Assembly (NCBI GenBank): GCA_950054155.1
Contig: CATLOT010000001.1
Span: 1 to 64,000 of the forward strand
Origin: an uncultured Bacteriovoracaceae bacterium
GTDB taxonomy: Bacteria; Bdellovibrionota; Bacteriovoracia; Bacteriovoracales; Bacteriovoracaceae
Reading direction: 5' to 3'
DNA length: 64,000 nt
Position numbers and translations under genes: made by a program. The notes under the pieces were generated by a model. It was not told the DNA's origin, ran no database searches, and was given only the letters and a program-made list of their open reading frames with translations. Positions 1-8,870 of this stretch are shown here, piece by piece. Within the stretch, counting starts at the first letter, position 1; every line of letters begins with the position of its first letter.

Positions 1-2
1 GT

Positions 3-76
3 GCCTCGATAGCTCAGCCTGGTAGAGCGAACGCCTCGTAAGCGTTAGGTCGCGAGATCGAATCTCGCTCGAGGCT
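3..76 (+). tRNA. tRNA-Thr (anticodon CGT), archaeal type
   Basis: A full cloverleaf can be drawn: 7-bp acceptor stem GCCTCGA/TCGAGGC, D stem GCTC/GAGC, anticodon stem AACGC/GCGTT with loop CTCGTAA (anticodon CGT, codon ACG), and T stem GCGAG/CTCGC. The discriminator base is T and no CCA follows. The two other tRNAs in this window (Gln and Asn) both encode CCA, so this one fits the archaeal origin of the first 2.2 kb. Confidence 0.93.
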
Positions 77-133
77 TGATTTGTTCCCACACTTGCAACT
101 TTATCTATTGCATTCTCTTCTGTATTTTTTTTC

Positions 134-143
134 ATTTAAATTA
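134..143 (+). promoter_or_regulatory. Archaeal TATA-box candidate
   Basis: The AT run ATTTAAATTA is centred about 25 bases before the ATG at 164, and no Shine-Dalgarno sequence precedes that ATG. This spacing is what a leaderless archaeal transcript starting at or next to the start codon would show. Inferred from position and composition only. Confidence 0.45.
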
Positions 144-163
144 CTAAAAAATTTATTTCTGTT

Positions 164-967
164 ATGGAAGTAATCGAAATTTTACGGCAAGTTTCAAAAC
201 AAGTTTTTGATAATGTAAAAAACCTGTCTATAACAGAATACACTACAGGTGATTTTGGCAGAGGTGCTGGTGGAGATATTTCACAAAATATTGACATCAT
301 AGCTGAAAAAACAGTTCTAGATTATCTAAAACAAACTAATTTCAATTGTATTGTATTAGGTGAAGAATGTGGGCGTGTCGAAATAAATGATAATCCAAAA
401 GGATATGTCATTATGGACGCAATTGACGGAACATCTAATGCAGTTAACGGCATTCCGTTCTTCTGCTGTTCCTTAGCGTTTGCAACAGATAACAAACTGA
501 GTTCTATTACGGATGCAGTAGTTACTAATCTATCAAATGGAGAACAGTATTGGGCATCAAAGGGGAAAGGCGCATTTTTGAATGAGACTAAAATCCATGT
601 ACAAAATAAAGAAACAGTACACAAAATTGTTGGGGTGAATACATCTGGGGCATCTCCAGAACTTTTGGAAAAGTTACAGACAATTTTTGAACGTCATAGC
701 CCTACAAGACACTTTGGGGCAAATGCACTTGAGATGGCTTTTCTTGCAAGAGGTTCAATAGATGTTTTCATTGATTTACGAGGTAAAATTAGAATTCAAG
801 ATATGGCTGCAGGATATCTGTTAATCAAAGAAGCGGGTGGTTTAATTGTGGATGCAGATCTACAACCATTAGATTCAGATTTTGGAACTATGACTAGATT
901 GTCATTTATTGGTGCAGCCAATCAAGAAAGTCTAGATCAAATAATATCTGAAATAAAAAAACAGTGA
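164..967 (+). CDS. Inositol monophosphatase-family phosphatase (archaeal)
   Basis: A 267-residue protein of the Mg2+-dependent IMPase/archaeal FBPase family, which removes phosphate from inositol phosphates or fructose bisphosphate. The metal-binding signatures are visible: GEE at about residues 66-68, DAIDGT at 85-90 (usual form DPIDGT) and IQDMAAG at 211-217, where D213 is the third metal ligand. Length is normal for the family. The next gene (a nucleotidyltransferase/CDP-alcohol phosphotransferase fusion) suggests a role in inositol-phosphate or inositol-lipid metabolism, with this enzyme dephosphorylating a pathway intermediate. Substrate cannot be decided from sequence. No SD sequence is seen; the gene looks leaderless. 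Confidence 0.85.
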   Translation: MEVIEILRQVSKQVFDNVKNLSITEYTTGDFGRGAGGDISQNIDIIAEKTVLDYLKQTNFNCIVLGEECGRVEINDNPKGYVIMDAIDGTSNAVNGIPFFCCSLAFATDNKLSSITDAVVTNLSNGEQYWASKGKGAFLNETKIHVQNKETVHKIVGVNTSGASPELLEKLQTIFERHSPTRHFGANALEMAFLARGSIDVFIDLRGKIRIQDMAAGYLLIKEAGGLIVDADLQPLDSDFGTMTRLSFIGAANQESLDQIISEIKKQ

Positions 968-972
968 TAAAA

Positions 973-2292
973 ATGAAAGCGTTAATTATTGCCGCAGGGC
1001 AAGGAACAAGACTGAGATCTGTTGTGGATACTAAACCATTGGCATCCCTCCTTGGTTTATGTCTTATAGAACGAGTTATCCTTACTGCAAAAAAATCAGG
1101 AATTAAAGAATTTGAGATTGTAGTAGGATATCATGGGGAGAATATTCGTGAACAACTATCTGATGGAAAAAAATATGGCGTAAAGATACGGTATATTCAA
1201 AATGATCAATGGACTCAAGGCAATGCTATTTCAGTCCTAAAGGCTAGAGATCGTTTTAAGGAATCATTTGTACTTTTGATGGCTGATCACAACTATGACC
1301 ACAGAATATTAAACGAACTATTAAAAATCAAGATTAAAAAAGATGAATGCATCCTTTGTGTTGATAAAAATCCAAAAGATTATCTAAACATAGATGATGC
1401 TACAAAGGTTCTAACTATAGATCATAGAATCGAAACAATTGGTAAAAAGCTAGGTGATTACAACTGTATCGATACTGGCATATTCATATGTAATCCTGTA
1501 ATTTTTGATGCATTAGAACAAAGCATCTCCAATGGAGATGAGGGTCTTTCTGGTGCAATATCAATTCTAGCACAACGACGCAAGATGAGATATATGCCAC
1601 TTGAAGACAATTTCTGGATTGATGTTGACGATAAAACAGATAAGAATAATGCAGAACTGCTCATTTGTAACAAACTCAAAAAAAATACAGACGGACCAAT
1701 ATCAACAATACTCAACAGACCACTTTCACTGAGACTTTCTAAAATATTGCTAAAAACAAGAATTACACCAAACCAAATTTCAGTTCTGAGTCTTGTTATT
1801 GGTTTAGTTGGTGCATCTTTTTTCTTCAACGGAGAATATTTTTATCTAGTTTTAGGAGGAATACTAATTCATATACATTCTATAGTGGATGGGTGTGATG
1901 GGGAAGTAGCACGTCTTAAACTAAGGCAGACAAAGTATGGAGGTTGGCTTGATTCAGTTTTAGACAGATATGTTGATGCTATCATTGTTTTGGGACTAGT
2001 CTATGGTTACTGGAGTATCAATGGAGATATCACAATATGGGTACTCGGATTTTTTGCAATGATTGGAAGCTTCCTTAACAGCTATACTGCAGACAAATAC
2101 GACCTTAATCTCAAAATGACCATGAGTATTGGAAGCCATCAAATACGCATAGGGAGAGACATGAGATTACTACTCATAACAATTGGTGCTTTAACCTTTC
2201 CTTCACGGACGAGTTTATTAAAGATGAGTCCAGCCTTTTCGCGGTCCCCATACTTTAGCCAGCAAATACGAGAGGGGAGGCCTTGGAACTGA
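973..2292 (+). CDS. Sugar nucleotidyltransferase-CDP-alcohol phosphatidyltransferase fusion (archaeal; 3' end lost at the junction)
   Basis: The N-terminal half is a MobA-like/sugar-1-phosphate nucleotidyltransferase, with the AAGQGTRLR signature near the start. The C-terminal half is a membrane CDP-alcohol phosphotransferase: DG..AR........G...D...D is visible as [10 protein letters not shown], followed by [13 protein letters not shown]. This domain order matches the bifunctional enzymes that make CDP-inositol from inositol-1-phosphate and transfer it (di-myo-inositol-phosphate or inositol-lipid synthesis); that role is inferred. The ATG at 973 is preferred to the GTG at 964, which overlaps the upstream stop. 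Family-like sequence ends at ...LLLITIGAL (about 2193). Codons from there to the stop at 2292 are antisense urocanase, so the true C terminus is missing. Confidence 0.75.
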   Translation: MKALIIAAGQGTRLRSVVDTKPLASLLGLCLIERVILTAKKSGIKEFEIVVGYHGENIREQLSDGKKYGVKIRYIQNDQWTQGNAISVLKARDRFKESFVLLMADHNYDHRILNELLKIKIKKDECILCVDKNPKDYLNIDDATKVLTIDHRIETIGKKLGDYNCIDTGIFICNPVIFDALEQSISNGDEGLSGAISILAQRRKMRYMPLEDNFWIDVDDKTDKNNAELLICNKLKKNTDGPISTILNRPLSLRLSKILLKTRITPNQISVLSLVIGLVGASFFFNGEYFYLVLGGILIHIHSIVDGCDGEVARLKLRQTKYGGWLDSVLDRYVDAIIVLGLVYGYWSINGDITIWVLGFFAMIGSFLNSYTADKYDLNLKMTMSIGSHQIRIGRDMRLLLITIGALTFPSRTSLLKMSPAFSRSPYFSQQIREGRPWN

Positions 2293-3476
2293 ACCATTTC
2301 TTGAGCTTTTTTAAGCCAGTTAGCAAGCTTCTTGTCTTCTGGGAAAGCTTCCATGAGCGCTTTATCGGTAATGCGGATATCCTCTGGATCACCAGATAGA
2401 GCAACCCAGCGAAAAGGACCACTGCCTTTACAGAATAGTGGGCGGATATATGCAGGTACAAAACCAGGGAAGTCAAAAGCGTTTTCAACACCGGCACGTT
2501 GAGCACCAGCTCTGAGATTATTACCATAATCAAAGACATAGGAGCCCCGACTTTGAAATTCAAGCATCGCTCTTACATGAATGGCCATAGTCTCGTAGCT
2601 AAGTTGCATAAATTTAGCAGGGTCCTCTTTTTTAAGCTTGTTCTTTTCCTCATCACTCATGTCATGAGGGTGGTAGCCATTTAAAGGATCGTGAGCACTG
2701 GTTTGATCAGTTACGAGATCAGGAAGAATATTTTTTTCAAGGAGGTAGGGAAAGAAGTCTGCAGCGTTGCCAACAACACCAATAGAAATAGCCTTTCCTT
2801 CTTCTTTAGCTTTAAGAGATAATTCAATTGCGTGGTCAAAGTCATCAGCAAGCACATCGAGATATTTAGTGGTTAAGCGTTTTTCGATACGCCATTTGGC
2901 GACATCACAACAGACACATACACCACCAGCCATTTTAACGGCGAGAGGCTGGGCACCACCCATTCCACCGATACCGGCTGTAAGGACGAGTTTACCTTTT
3001 AGATCACTACCTTCTCCATAATGTTTTTCAGCGGCGGCCATAAAGGTTTCATAGGTTCCCTGAAGGATTCCCTGAGAGCCAATGTAAATCCAACTTCCAG
3101 CGGTCATCTGGCCATACATCATAAGACCTTGATCTTTTAACTTGTTGAAGTGCTCCCAGGTTGCCCACTCGGGAACTAGGTTTGAATTGGCGATGAGAAC
3201 ACGAGGCCCTTCTTTATGACTTGGAATAACTGCAACAGGTTTACCGGATTGCACAAGCAGTGTTTCATCATCTTCAAGATTTTTTAAGGCGTTAATGATG
3301 TCATTGAGAGCTTTTGGATTTCGCGCTGCTTGACCATTGCCACCATAGACAATGAGTTCGTCACGATCCTCTGCTACTTCAGGGTGGAGATTGTTAAGAA
3401 GACAGCGAAGAGCAGCTTCTTGATGCCAACCTTTGCAAGCTAATTCACTTCCAGTGGGGGGGAGAGGGATATTCAT
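2139..3476 (-). CDS. hutU: Urocanate hydratase, truncated at C terminus
   Basis: Urocanase is the second enzyme of histidine degradation: it hydrates urocanate to imidazolone propionate with tightly bound NAD+. The N-terminal 430 or so residues are typical ([20 protein letters not shown], the [12 protein letters not shown] segment). The family is about 550-560 residues long, and this copy runs into foreign sequence after GKVKAPIV (about 2178), so the last 12 codons and the stop at 2139 are not urocanase. The start overlaps the hutH stop in an ATGA, with GGAGG six bases upstream. A complete copy presumably exists in the source genome. Confidence 0.9.
   Translation of the reverse strand: MNIPLPPTGSELACKGWHQEAALRCLLNNLHPEVAEDRDELIVYGGNGQAARNPKALNDIINALKNLEDDETLLVQSGKPVAVIPSHKEGPRVLIANSNLVPEWATWEHFNKLKDQGLMMYGQMTAGSWIYIGSQGILQGTYETFMAAAEKHYGEGSDLKGKLVLTAGIGGMGGAQPLAVKMAGGVCVCCDVAKWRIEKRLTTKYLDVLADDFDHAIELSLKAKEEGKAISIGVVGNAADFFPYLLEKNILPDLVTDQTSAHDPLNGYHPHDMSDEEKNKLKKEDPAKFMQLSYETMAIHVRAMLEFQSRGSYVFDYGNNLRAGAQRAGVENAFDFPGFVPAYIRPLFCKGSGPFRWVALSGDPEDIRITDKALMEAFPEDKKLANWLKKAQEMVQFQGLPSRICWLKYGDREKAGLIFNKLVREGKVKAPIVMSSNLMSLPMRI
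2178..2193. other. Junction between archaeal and bacterial sequence
   Basis: Plus-strand codons continue the archaeal CDP-alcohol phosphotransferase through ITIGAL. The minus strand of the same bases reads KAPIV of urocanase, and minus-strand similarity stops immediately to the left (expected IGRDH, found MSSNL). The overlap of about 12-15 bases that fits both proteins is the length of microhomology expected at a mis-join. Gene style also changes here: leaderless and CCA-less tRNA to the left, SD-led overlapping genes and CCA-encoding tRNAs to the right. Confidence 0.8.
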
Positions 3477-5008
3477 TCTAGGCCTCCAATATTTTTAGTG
3501 ATCTCTGTAAAGATCTCATCTGTTTTTATAACTTTAATTATATTTTCTATATCAATATGAAATGCGCGGTCTTCATCGATGAAGGGGACATGCTGGCGAA
3601 TAATACGATGAACGCCTTCAAGTGCGGGTGAGCTTTTATTAGGTCTTTGAAAGTCTAGTGCTTGAGTCGCACAGAGAAGTTCAATAGCAAGACAATTAAA
3701 AGCATTATCGATAACTTCTTGAAGTTTTCGACCTGAAGTTACCCCCATCGAAACGTGGTCCTCTTTGTCGGTTGATGTGGGAACACTATCCACACTAGCA
3801 GGATGACAAAGATACTTGTTCTCTGAAGTAAGAGCTGCCGCCGTAACATGAGCTATCATTAAGCCGCTATTAAGCCCAGAGCTTTCAATAAGAAATGCTG
3901 GAAGCTCAGAGAAGGTTGGATTCATCATCTTCTCAACACGCCTCTCTGAGATATTACAAATTTCTGCAACACCCATTGCGAGATAATCCATGGCAAGAGC
4001 AATGGCTTCTCCATGGAAGTTACCACCAGAGATGACATCGTCCTCTTCTCTAAAAATGAGAGGATTATCGGTGACAGCATTAAGTTCGTAACTAAAGACT
4101 TCTTTAATATGATTGAGAGTCTGGCGACAGGCACCGTGAACTTGGGGCACACAGCGAAGTGAGTAAGGATCTTGAACCTTGCCACAATCAACATGGCTAT
4201 TCATAACTTCACTACCTGAGAGTAGCTTTCGTAGATTATTTGCGGTTTGAATTTGACCTGGATGAGGCTTTAAGTTTTGAATTCTACCATCAAATGCTCT
4301 TAAACTTCCTCTTACACCATCACACGTTAGGGCTGCAGTGACGTCAGCAAGTTTCATGAGTCGTTCAGCTTTTTCGATACCAAGAGCACCTAGGGCAACC
4401 ATTACAGCAGTACCGTTTATGAGAGCAAGTCCATCTTTTGGTCCAAGCTCAATAGGTTTCTTGCCAATTTGGTCGATTGCAAAGTCGGCACGCACCTCTT
4501 TGCCTTTATAAATAACTTGGCCTTCTCCTATCAAGCATAGAGCGATGTGACTTAAAGGAGCGAGATCACCGGAGGCGCCAACGCTACCTTTTGAAGGAAC
4601 GATGGGACAAATGTCGTGATTAAGGAAATCAAGGAGTAACTCTACTGCCTGGGGATTAACACCACTATAGCCACTTGCAAGACAATTAGCCCTTAAAAGC
4701 ATAATAGCTCTGGTGACCTCGGTGTTAAAAGGAGCACCAACACCAGTACAATGACTGCGAATAAGGTTTACTTGAAGCTTAGCAAGGTCTTCTTTGGGAA
4801 TATGGACATCACTGAGGGCACCAAATCCTGTATTGATTCCATAAACAGGCTTACCTTCATCAACAATTTTTTCTACATACTCTTTACTCTTGATAAGGAG
4901 ATCCATGCTTCCTTCGGCAAGAGAAACGGTGATGTCTTTTCCTTTTCCATAGGCGACAGCTGCGATTTGTTGAACACTTAAGTCAAGTCCATTAATTTTA
5001 ACTTCCAC
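3473..5008 (-). CDS. hutH: Histidine ammonia-lyase
   Basis: Converts L-histidine to trans-urocanate and ammonia. The protein is 511 residues, the normal family length. It carries the MIO cofactor tripeptide A145-S146-G147 in [14 protein letters not shown], a tyrosine-containing YGINTGFG loop near residue 57, and QDPYSLRC in the second half. It is translationally coupled to hutU and sits 14 bases downstream of rpe, so histidine breakdown appears to be transcribed with def-fmt-rpe rather than from its own hut promoter. No HutC-like operator was recognised. Confidence 0.96.
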   Translation of the reverse strand: MEVKINGLDLSVQQIAAVAYGKGKDITVSLAEGSMDLLIKSKEYVEKIVDEGKPVYGINTGFGALSDVHIPKEDLAKLQVNLIRSHCTGVGAPFNTEVTRAIMLLRANCLASGYSGVNPQAVELLLDFLNHDICPIVPSKGSVGASGDLAPLSHIALCLIGEGQVIYKGKEVRADFAIDQIGKKPIELGPKDGLALINGTAVMVALGALGIEKAERLMKLADVTAALTCDGVRGSLRAFDGRIQNLKPHPGQIQTANNLRKLLSGSEVMNSHVDCGKVQDPYSLRCVPQVHGACRQTLNHIKEVFSYELNAVTDNPLIFREEDDVISGGNFHGEAIALAMDYLAMGVAEICNISERRVEKMMNPTFSELPAFLIESSGLNSGLMIAHVTAAALTSENKYLCHPASVDSVPTSTDKEDHVSMGVTSGRKLQEVIDNAFNCLAIELLCATQALDFQRPNKSSPALEGVHRIIRQHVPFIDEDRAFHIDIENIIKVIKTDEIFTEITKNIGGLE

Positions 5009-5022
5009 TAAAAACCTCTTAA

Positions 5023-5676
5023 CTATCTAATGCTTGCAACCTTGGTGAGGTATTCACTAGGTTCTGCTTTGAATATATAACTACCAGCAACGAGATTATC
5101 TACGCCGGCCTTTCTGACTTTTTCAGAATTTTTGTCACTGATGCCACCATCTATCTGAATTTGATAGTGATAACCCTTTTCCTCTTTGAGTCGAATAAGT
5201 TCTTTTACCTTATCGAGACTACTTTCAATGAAGCTCTGCCCACCAAACCCAGGCTCAACTGACATGACAAGAATAAGATCAAGTTTAGTCAAAAGCTCAT
5301 GGGAGAGAGTACTAAGAGGAGTATTGGGTTTAACGCTAACGCCAATGCTCTGATAATGATCACGATATTTATCGAGAAGAGCGATTGGTTCTTTAACTGT
5401 TTCAATGTGAAAAGTAATATTGTGAAGACCAAAGTCTTTCATCTCTTCCATATGAAATTCAGGGTTTTCAACCATAAGATGAGCATCGAGAGGTAAGCCC
5501 GTTTTCGCACTGATCTGTTTAATAATCGGGATTCCGAAAGTGAGGTTAGGAACGAAGTGGCCATCCATTATATCAAGATGAATCCAAAGGTTTTCTTGTC
5601 CCTCAAAATGACTAATTTCTTTTTCAATATTAAGAAAGTCACAACTCAAAATGGAAGGGCTAACTATATTATTCAT
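5023..5676 (-). CDS. rpe: Ribulose-phosphate 3-epimerase
   Basis: Interconverts ribulose-5-phosphate and xylulose-5-phosphate in the pentose phosphate pathway. A TIM-barrel protein of 217 residues with HLDIMDGHFVPN, DAHLMVENP, the phosphate-binding VEPGFGGQ and IDGGI, which together hold the metal ligands and catalytic aspartates. The reading frame is open 64 codons further upstream, but that stretch lies antiphase inside fmt and has no family similarity. The start MNNIVSPSILS at 5676 gives the usual N terminus and overlaps the end of fmt by 8 bases. Confidence 0.95.
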   Translation of the reverse strand: MNNIVSPSILSCDFLNIEKEISHFEGQENLWIHLDIMDGHFVPNLTFGIPIIKQISAKTGLPLDAHLMVENPEFHMEEMKDFGLHNITFHIETVKEPIALLDKYRDHYQSIGVSVKPNTPLSTLSHELLTKLDLILVMSVEPGFGGQSFIESSLDKVKELIRLKEEKGYHYQIQIDGGISDKNSEKVRKAGVDNLVAGSYIFKAEPSEYLTKVASIR

Positions 5677-6622
5677 AATGATTCCTATCAAGAGAGGGAA
5701 TGACGCTCTTGCTTTTAAGGCCGTTAAGGTAGTTCTTATCTTCTTGGGGCTTCTTCCCCTCAGGTTGAACGCTTTTGAGACGAAGTGTTCCCTCTTTTGT
5801 ACCGAGAAGAAGGGCTCCGAGCTTGTGATCGATCTGACCTGCTTCAAGGTTCTGTGGGAAGAGTTCAAGTTCCGTAACCTTTAACCGTTGACCACTAATA
5901 AAAATAAAAAGACCTGGCCAAGGAGTGTAGGCCCTTAATTGGTTAAGGATTTCAGGTGCACTAAAATTAAAGGGATTAATAAGGCCATCTTGCTTCTTTA
6001 TCGTAGGGGCAAAAGTCGCTTCTGAGTCGTTCTGTTGCCGATAGGAAACTTGATCTGGCTTTTTAACTAAAGTTTCAAGAAAGTTTGAGAGGCCAAGGGC
6101 GGCTTCACCTTCAAGTTTTTTAAAAAGAGTTGCGCTCGTGTCATCATCAGAAATCGTTACTTTGTGTTCATAACAAATATCGCCGGCATCCATTTTCTTT
6201 ATCATTTTTTGAATGCTGACACCGGTCTCTTTGTCTCCATTTAGGAGTGCGTATTGAATAGGGGCCGCACCACGATATTTTGGAAGGAGGCTTGTATGGA
6301 TATTAAAGGCACCGAGCTTAGGCATCTTAAGAACTTTGCTCCCTAAGAACTGAGCGAAAGCGATAACAACGAAGAAGTCCGCCTCAATAGAGTGAAGAAG
6401 CTTAAGGGCATCCTCGTCTTTGTTAATATTCTCTGTTTGGATAAGGGGAATATTATTTTCTTTTGCAAAAGTAGCCACAGGAGGGCTTTGGAGTTGTTTG
6501 CCACGGCCTGCGCGTCGATCTGGCATTGATACAACAGCTGCAACCTCTACACTTGGGTGAAGGTGAAGGACTTTAAGAGAAGAAACAGAGAATTCAGGAG
6601 TCCCAAAAAAAACGGTTTTCAT
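5669..6622 (-). CDS. fmt: Methionyl-tRNA formyltransferase
   Basis: Formylates the amino group of initiator Met-tRNA using 10-formyl-tetrahydrofolate. A 317-residue protein with the N-terminal FFGTPEFS, the folate/catalytic segment SLLPKYRGAAPIQYALLNG, then a C-terminal OB-like domain. The start codon shares one base with the def stop (TAATG), the common def-fmt coupling in bacteria: one enzyme adds the formyl group and the other removes it. Confidence 0.97.
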   Translation of the reverse strand: MKTVFFGTPEFSVSSLKVLHLHPSVEVAAVVSMPDRRAGRGKQLQSPPVATFAKENNIPLIQTENINKDEDALKLLHSIEADFFVVIAFAQFLGSKVLKMPKLGAFNIHTSLLPKYRGAAPIQYALLNGDKETGVSIQKMIKKMDAGDICYEHKVTISDDDTSATLFKKLEGEAALGLSNFLETLVKKPDQVSYRQQNDSEATFAPTIKKQDGLINPFNFSAPEILNQLRAYTPWPGLFIFISGQRLKVTELELFPQNLEAGQIDHKLGALLLGTKEGTLRLKSVQPEGKKPQEDKNYLNGLKSKSVIPSLDRNHYE

Positions 6623-7227
6623 TATTTCCCCTTTTTCTTCTTTTTAAGAAACTTTTTCATAAGGAGGTTCTTTTTGAGCATGCTTAGTCTTTCTAAAAAA
6701 ACAATTCCTTCAAGATGATCATTTTCATGTTGGATGCAAACACTAAGAAGTTCATTAGCTTCTATGGTGTGATGGTTTCCATCCCAGTCTTGGAATTTGA
6801 CTGAAATTTCCTCCGCTCGTTTAACATCTTCATAGACGCCTGGAACACTGAGACAGCCCTCTTGATAGAGGATTTCGCCCCTCTTATTTTCGATAACAGG
6901 GTTGATGAATATCATGGGGTTGAAATGACTGAGTTGATAGTCATTGGTTCCGTCTGCTCTTGTCACGGCCTCTCGCTTATAGTCGATATCCATAACAAAA
7001 ATGCGTTCACTGATACCGACTTGAGGTGCAGCAAGGCCAATACCCGGGGCTTTATACATCGTGTAAAGCATGTTGAGGCAGAGTGATTTGAGGTCTTCAT
7101 TGAAGTCTTCAACTGGTTTAGCGACTTTTTTTAAAATAGGGCTAGGGTAGGTAAAGATCTTGAGAAGCTCGCCACTAGGACTAAAGTCCTTAAAGGCTTC
7201 TTCGTATACAGCAATAGTGGTTTTCAT
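6622..7227 (-). CDS. def: Peptide deformylase
   Basis: Removes the N-formyl group from nascent proteins using a bound metal, usually Fe2+. All three motifs are present: GIGLAAPQVG, EGCLSVP (cysteine ligand) and QHENDHLEG (HExxH). The protein has 201 residues, with about 20 extra before the usual ILKIFTYP-like start and a basic KKFLKKKKKGK tail. The tail may contact the ribosome or nucleic acid, which is inference. It heads the def-fmt-rpe-hutH-hutU run. A 68-base gap separates it from the glycosyltransferase gene upstream. Confidence 0.96.
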   Translation of the reverse strand: MKTTIAVYEEAFKDFSPSGELLKIFTYPSPILKKVAKPVEDFNEDLKSLCLNMLYTMYKAPGIGLAAPQVGISERIFVMDIDYKREAVTRADGTNDYQLSHFNPMIFINPVIENKRGEILYQEGCLSVPGVYEDVKRAEEISVKFQDWDGNHHTIEANELLSVCIQHENDHLEGIVFLERLSMLKKNLLMKKFLKKKKKGK

Positions 7228-7295
7228 GGCGTTCTTATAGCACGCACGCGGGGCGTTAGTCCAATGACATAACTTGGTACAATGGTGCTAAGCTC

Positions 7296-8870
7296 TTAAT
7301 TTTTTTGAACAATCGTATAATGTTCTTGGAGGGACTTGAGTGATCCTTTTTGGAGCGCGCCAAGTATGGCCTTCGTGTCAGAGCCTCTTTTCCAAACTTT
7401 CCAGCGGTGTAACTGTTGAAAGCTCTCTTTTTCAGGACTTTTTAGGTACTTATCTTCGTTAATAAATACGAGATCACCCGAATTAATAGAGTCTTTAGAC
7501 AGATTACCACTGGGAAGTAGCGTCACTTCTCTATCAAGGGACTCCATAATGAAGAATGGCTTTCGATAATTGACGAAGACATTGGCACTTGTTGAGCTCA
7601 TGATTGTTACGGCTTTTTGGGGAACTGTGGGCAGGATGCCCAGGGGTATGAGAAATAGCCACATGAGTTGAAAGAGAAGGGCAAAGCGAAGGAATCCAAA
7701 TGTCGCCTTCTGGTTTTGGTTAAGATAAGTCCAAAGACCAAATACAAAGAGTGCGCCTATGAAATATTCATCATTAGCTTGAAAAGACAGGTCTTCTTTA
7801 AATTTGTAGAGCGCAAATAGAAGGATAGCGCAAAGAGCGAAGAACGAGTGAAAGAGAATACTTAGTTTTTTGAAGTAATGTGCTGTTTTCTTCTTTGAAT
7901 CATAAAAATTGTAGAGAATAAACAAGCAGAAAATGGGAATAGACGGAACTGCATAGTGATGACTCCGCTGCTTTGGAAGAAACCATAGAAAGAAGAAGCA
8001 GCAAAAGCTAATCACGAAGAACCAATTTATTTTCTTAGAAAGTATTACCCTTTTGATGTCTTTCCAAAAAGCAGGAAGGAGCAACCAGATAGGAAAGCTA
8101 TAGATGAGAAGGCCTTGCAAAACATGGCGAGCGGGATAGGTCTTTGATGTGAATTTCCCAAGATTTTCTCTAATAAAGAAATAATTAAAAAACTCTGAAC
8201 CAAAACGAATGGTTGAGGCAATAAACCATAGACTTCCCACGATAAAACCAAGGGTCATGAATTTAAAAAAACGAGTGAAGTCCTTTTTTGCGAGAAAGGT
8301 GTAAGCGAAAAGGGGAGGCGCAATCATCACTAATGAAACAGGCCCCTTTACGAGGACACTTAAGCCAGTGAATATTGCGCCCCAGAGAAGATGTTTGTTA
8401 CGACCACGATTAAGATAGCTAAGGAGATAGAGAGCACCCAGTGTTGTCAGGAGTGTAAGTGCTGACTCCATCATGAAAATGCGGGAATACTTAATAAAGT
8501 AAAAGGGAACGAGAAGACCGCAAAAAGCTTCGTGCCAATTTCTCTTGAGTTCATCTTCGTACCAGAGTGATATAAGGAAAAGGCAGAAGAGACTAAAACA
8601 AAGAACACTGAAGCGGGCCCAGTAGAGATAACTCCCTCCAAAAAGTTTATAAAAACCCATGGGAAGCCAAAACTGTAAGGGCGGTTTACTCCAATGGTAG
8701 TCACCATAAATTCGAGGAGTGAGGAGGTCACCAGCTTCGTACATTTCTTGGCTAATAAGGAGATAAAAACCTTCTGTTCCTTGCCTTAAACCGTCAATAT
8801 TACCTAGGTCATAAAAGAAAAGGAGAATGATAATTCCCAAAAAGAAGTATTTAAGATTGTCTTTTTTCAT
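7296..8870 (-). CDS. ArnT-like membrane glycosyltransferase (PMT/GT83-type)
   Basis: A 524-residue integral membrane protein of the family that moves a sugar from a polyprenyl-phosphate donor to lipid A or another envelope acceptor. It starts with a hydrophobic helix, followed by a periplasmic loop with the family residues (QGTEGFY, then HWSKPPLQFW) and about ten further hydrophobic segments. The C-terminal 120 residues look soluble. The start overlaps the stop of the LptF/G gene, consistent with a lipopolysaccharide role. Donor and acceptor cannot be told. Confidence 0.8.
   Translation of the reverse strand: MKKDNLKYFFLGIIILLFFYDLGNIDGLRQGTEGFYLLISQEMYEAGDLLTPRIYGDYHWSKPPLQFWLPMGFYKLFGGSYLYWARFSVLCFSLFCLFLISLWYEDELKRNWHEAFCGLLVPFYFIKYSRIFMMESALTLLTTLGALYLLSYLNRGRNKHLLWGAIFTGLSVLVKGPVSLVMIAPPLFAYTFLAKKDFTRFFKFMTLGFIVGSLWFIASTIRFGSEFFNYFFIRENLGKFTSKTYPARHVLQGLLIYSFPIWLLLPAFWKDIKRVILSKKINWFFVISFCCFFFLWFLPKQRSHHYAVPSIPIFCLFILYNFYDSKKKTAHYFKKLSILFHSFFALCAILLFALYKFKEDLSFQANDEYFIGALFVFGLWTYLNQNQKATFGFLRFALLFQLMWLFLIPLGILPTVPQKAVTIMSSTSANVFVNYRKPFFIMESLDREVTLLPSGNLSKDSINSGDLVFINEDKYLKSPEKESFQQLHRWKVWKRGSDTKAILGALQKGSLKSLQEHYTIVQKN

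Noticed and set aside
2193-2292. C-terminal extension of the archaeal fusion protein
   Set aside because: These codons are the antisense of hutU and carry no similarity to the transferase family; the frame is open by chance after the junction.
4486-4505. Sigma-54-like CGGCACG...TTTGCC inside hutH
   Set aside because: GG and GC are 13 bases apart instead of 10 and the site lies inside coding sequence on the opposite strand.
5677-5868. A 64-residue N-terminal extension of ribulose-phosphate epimerase
   Set aside because: It lies antiphase within fmt, has no family similarity, and the start at 5676 gives a normal-length enzyme.
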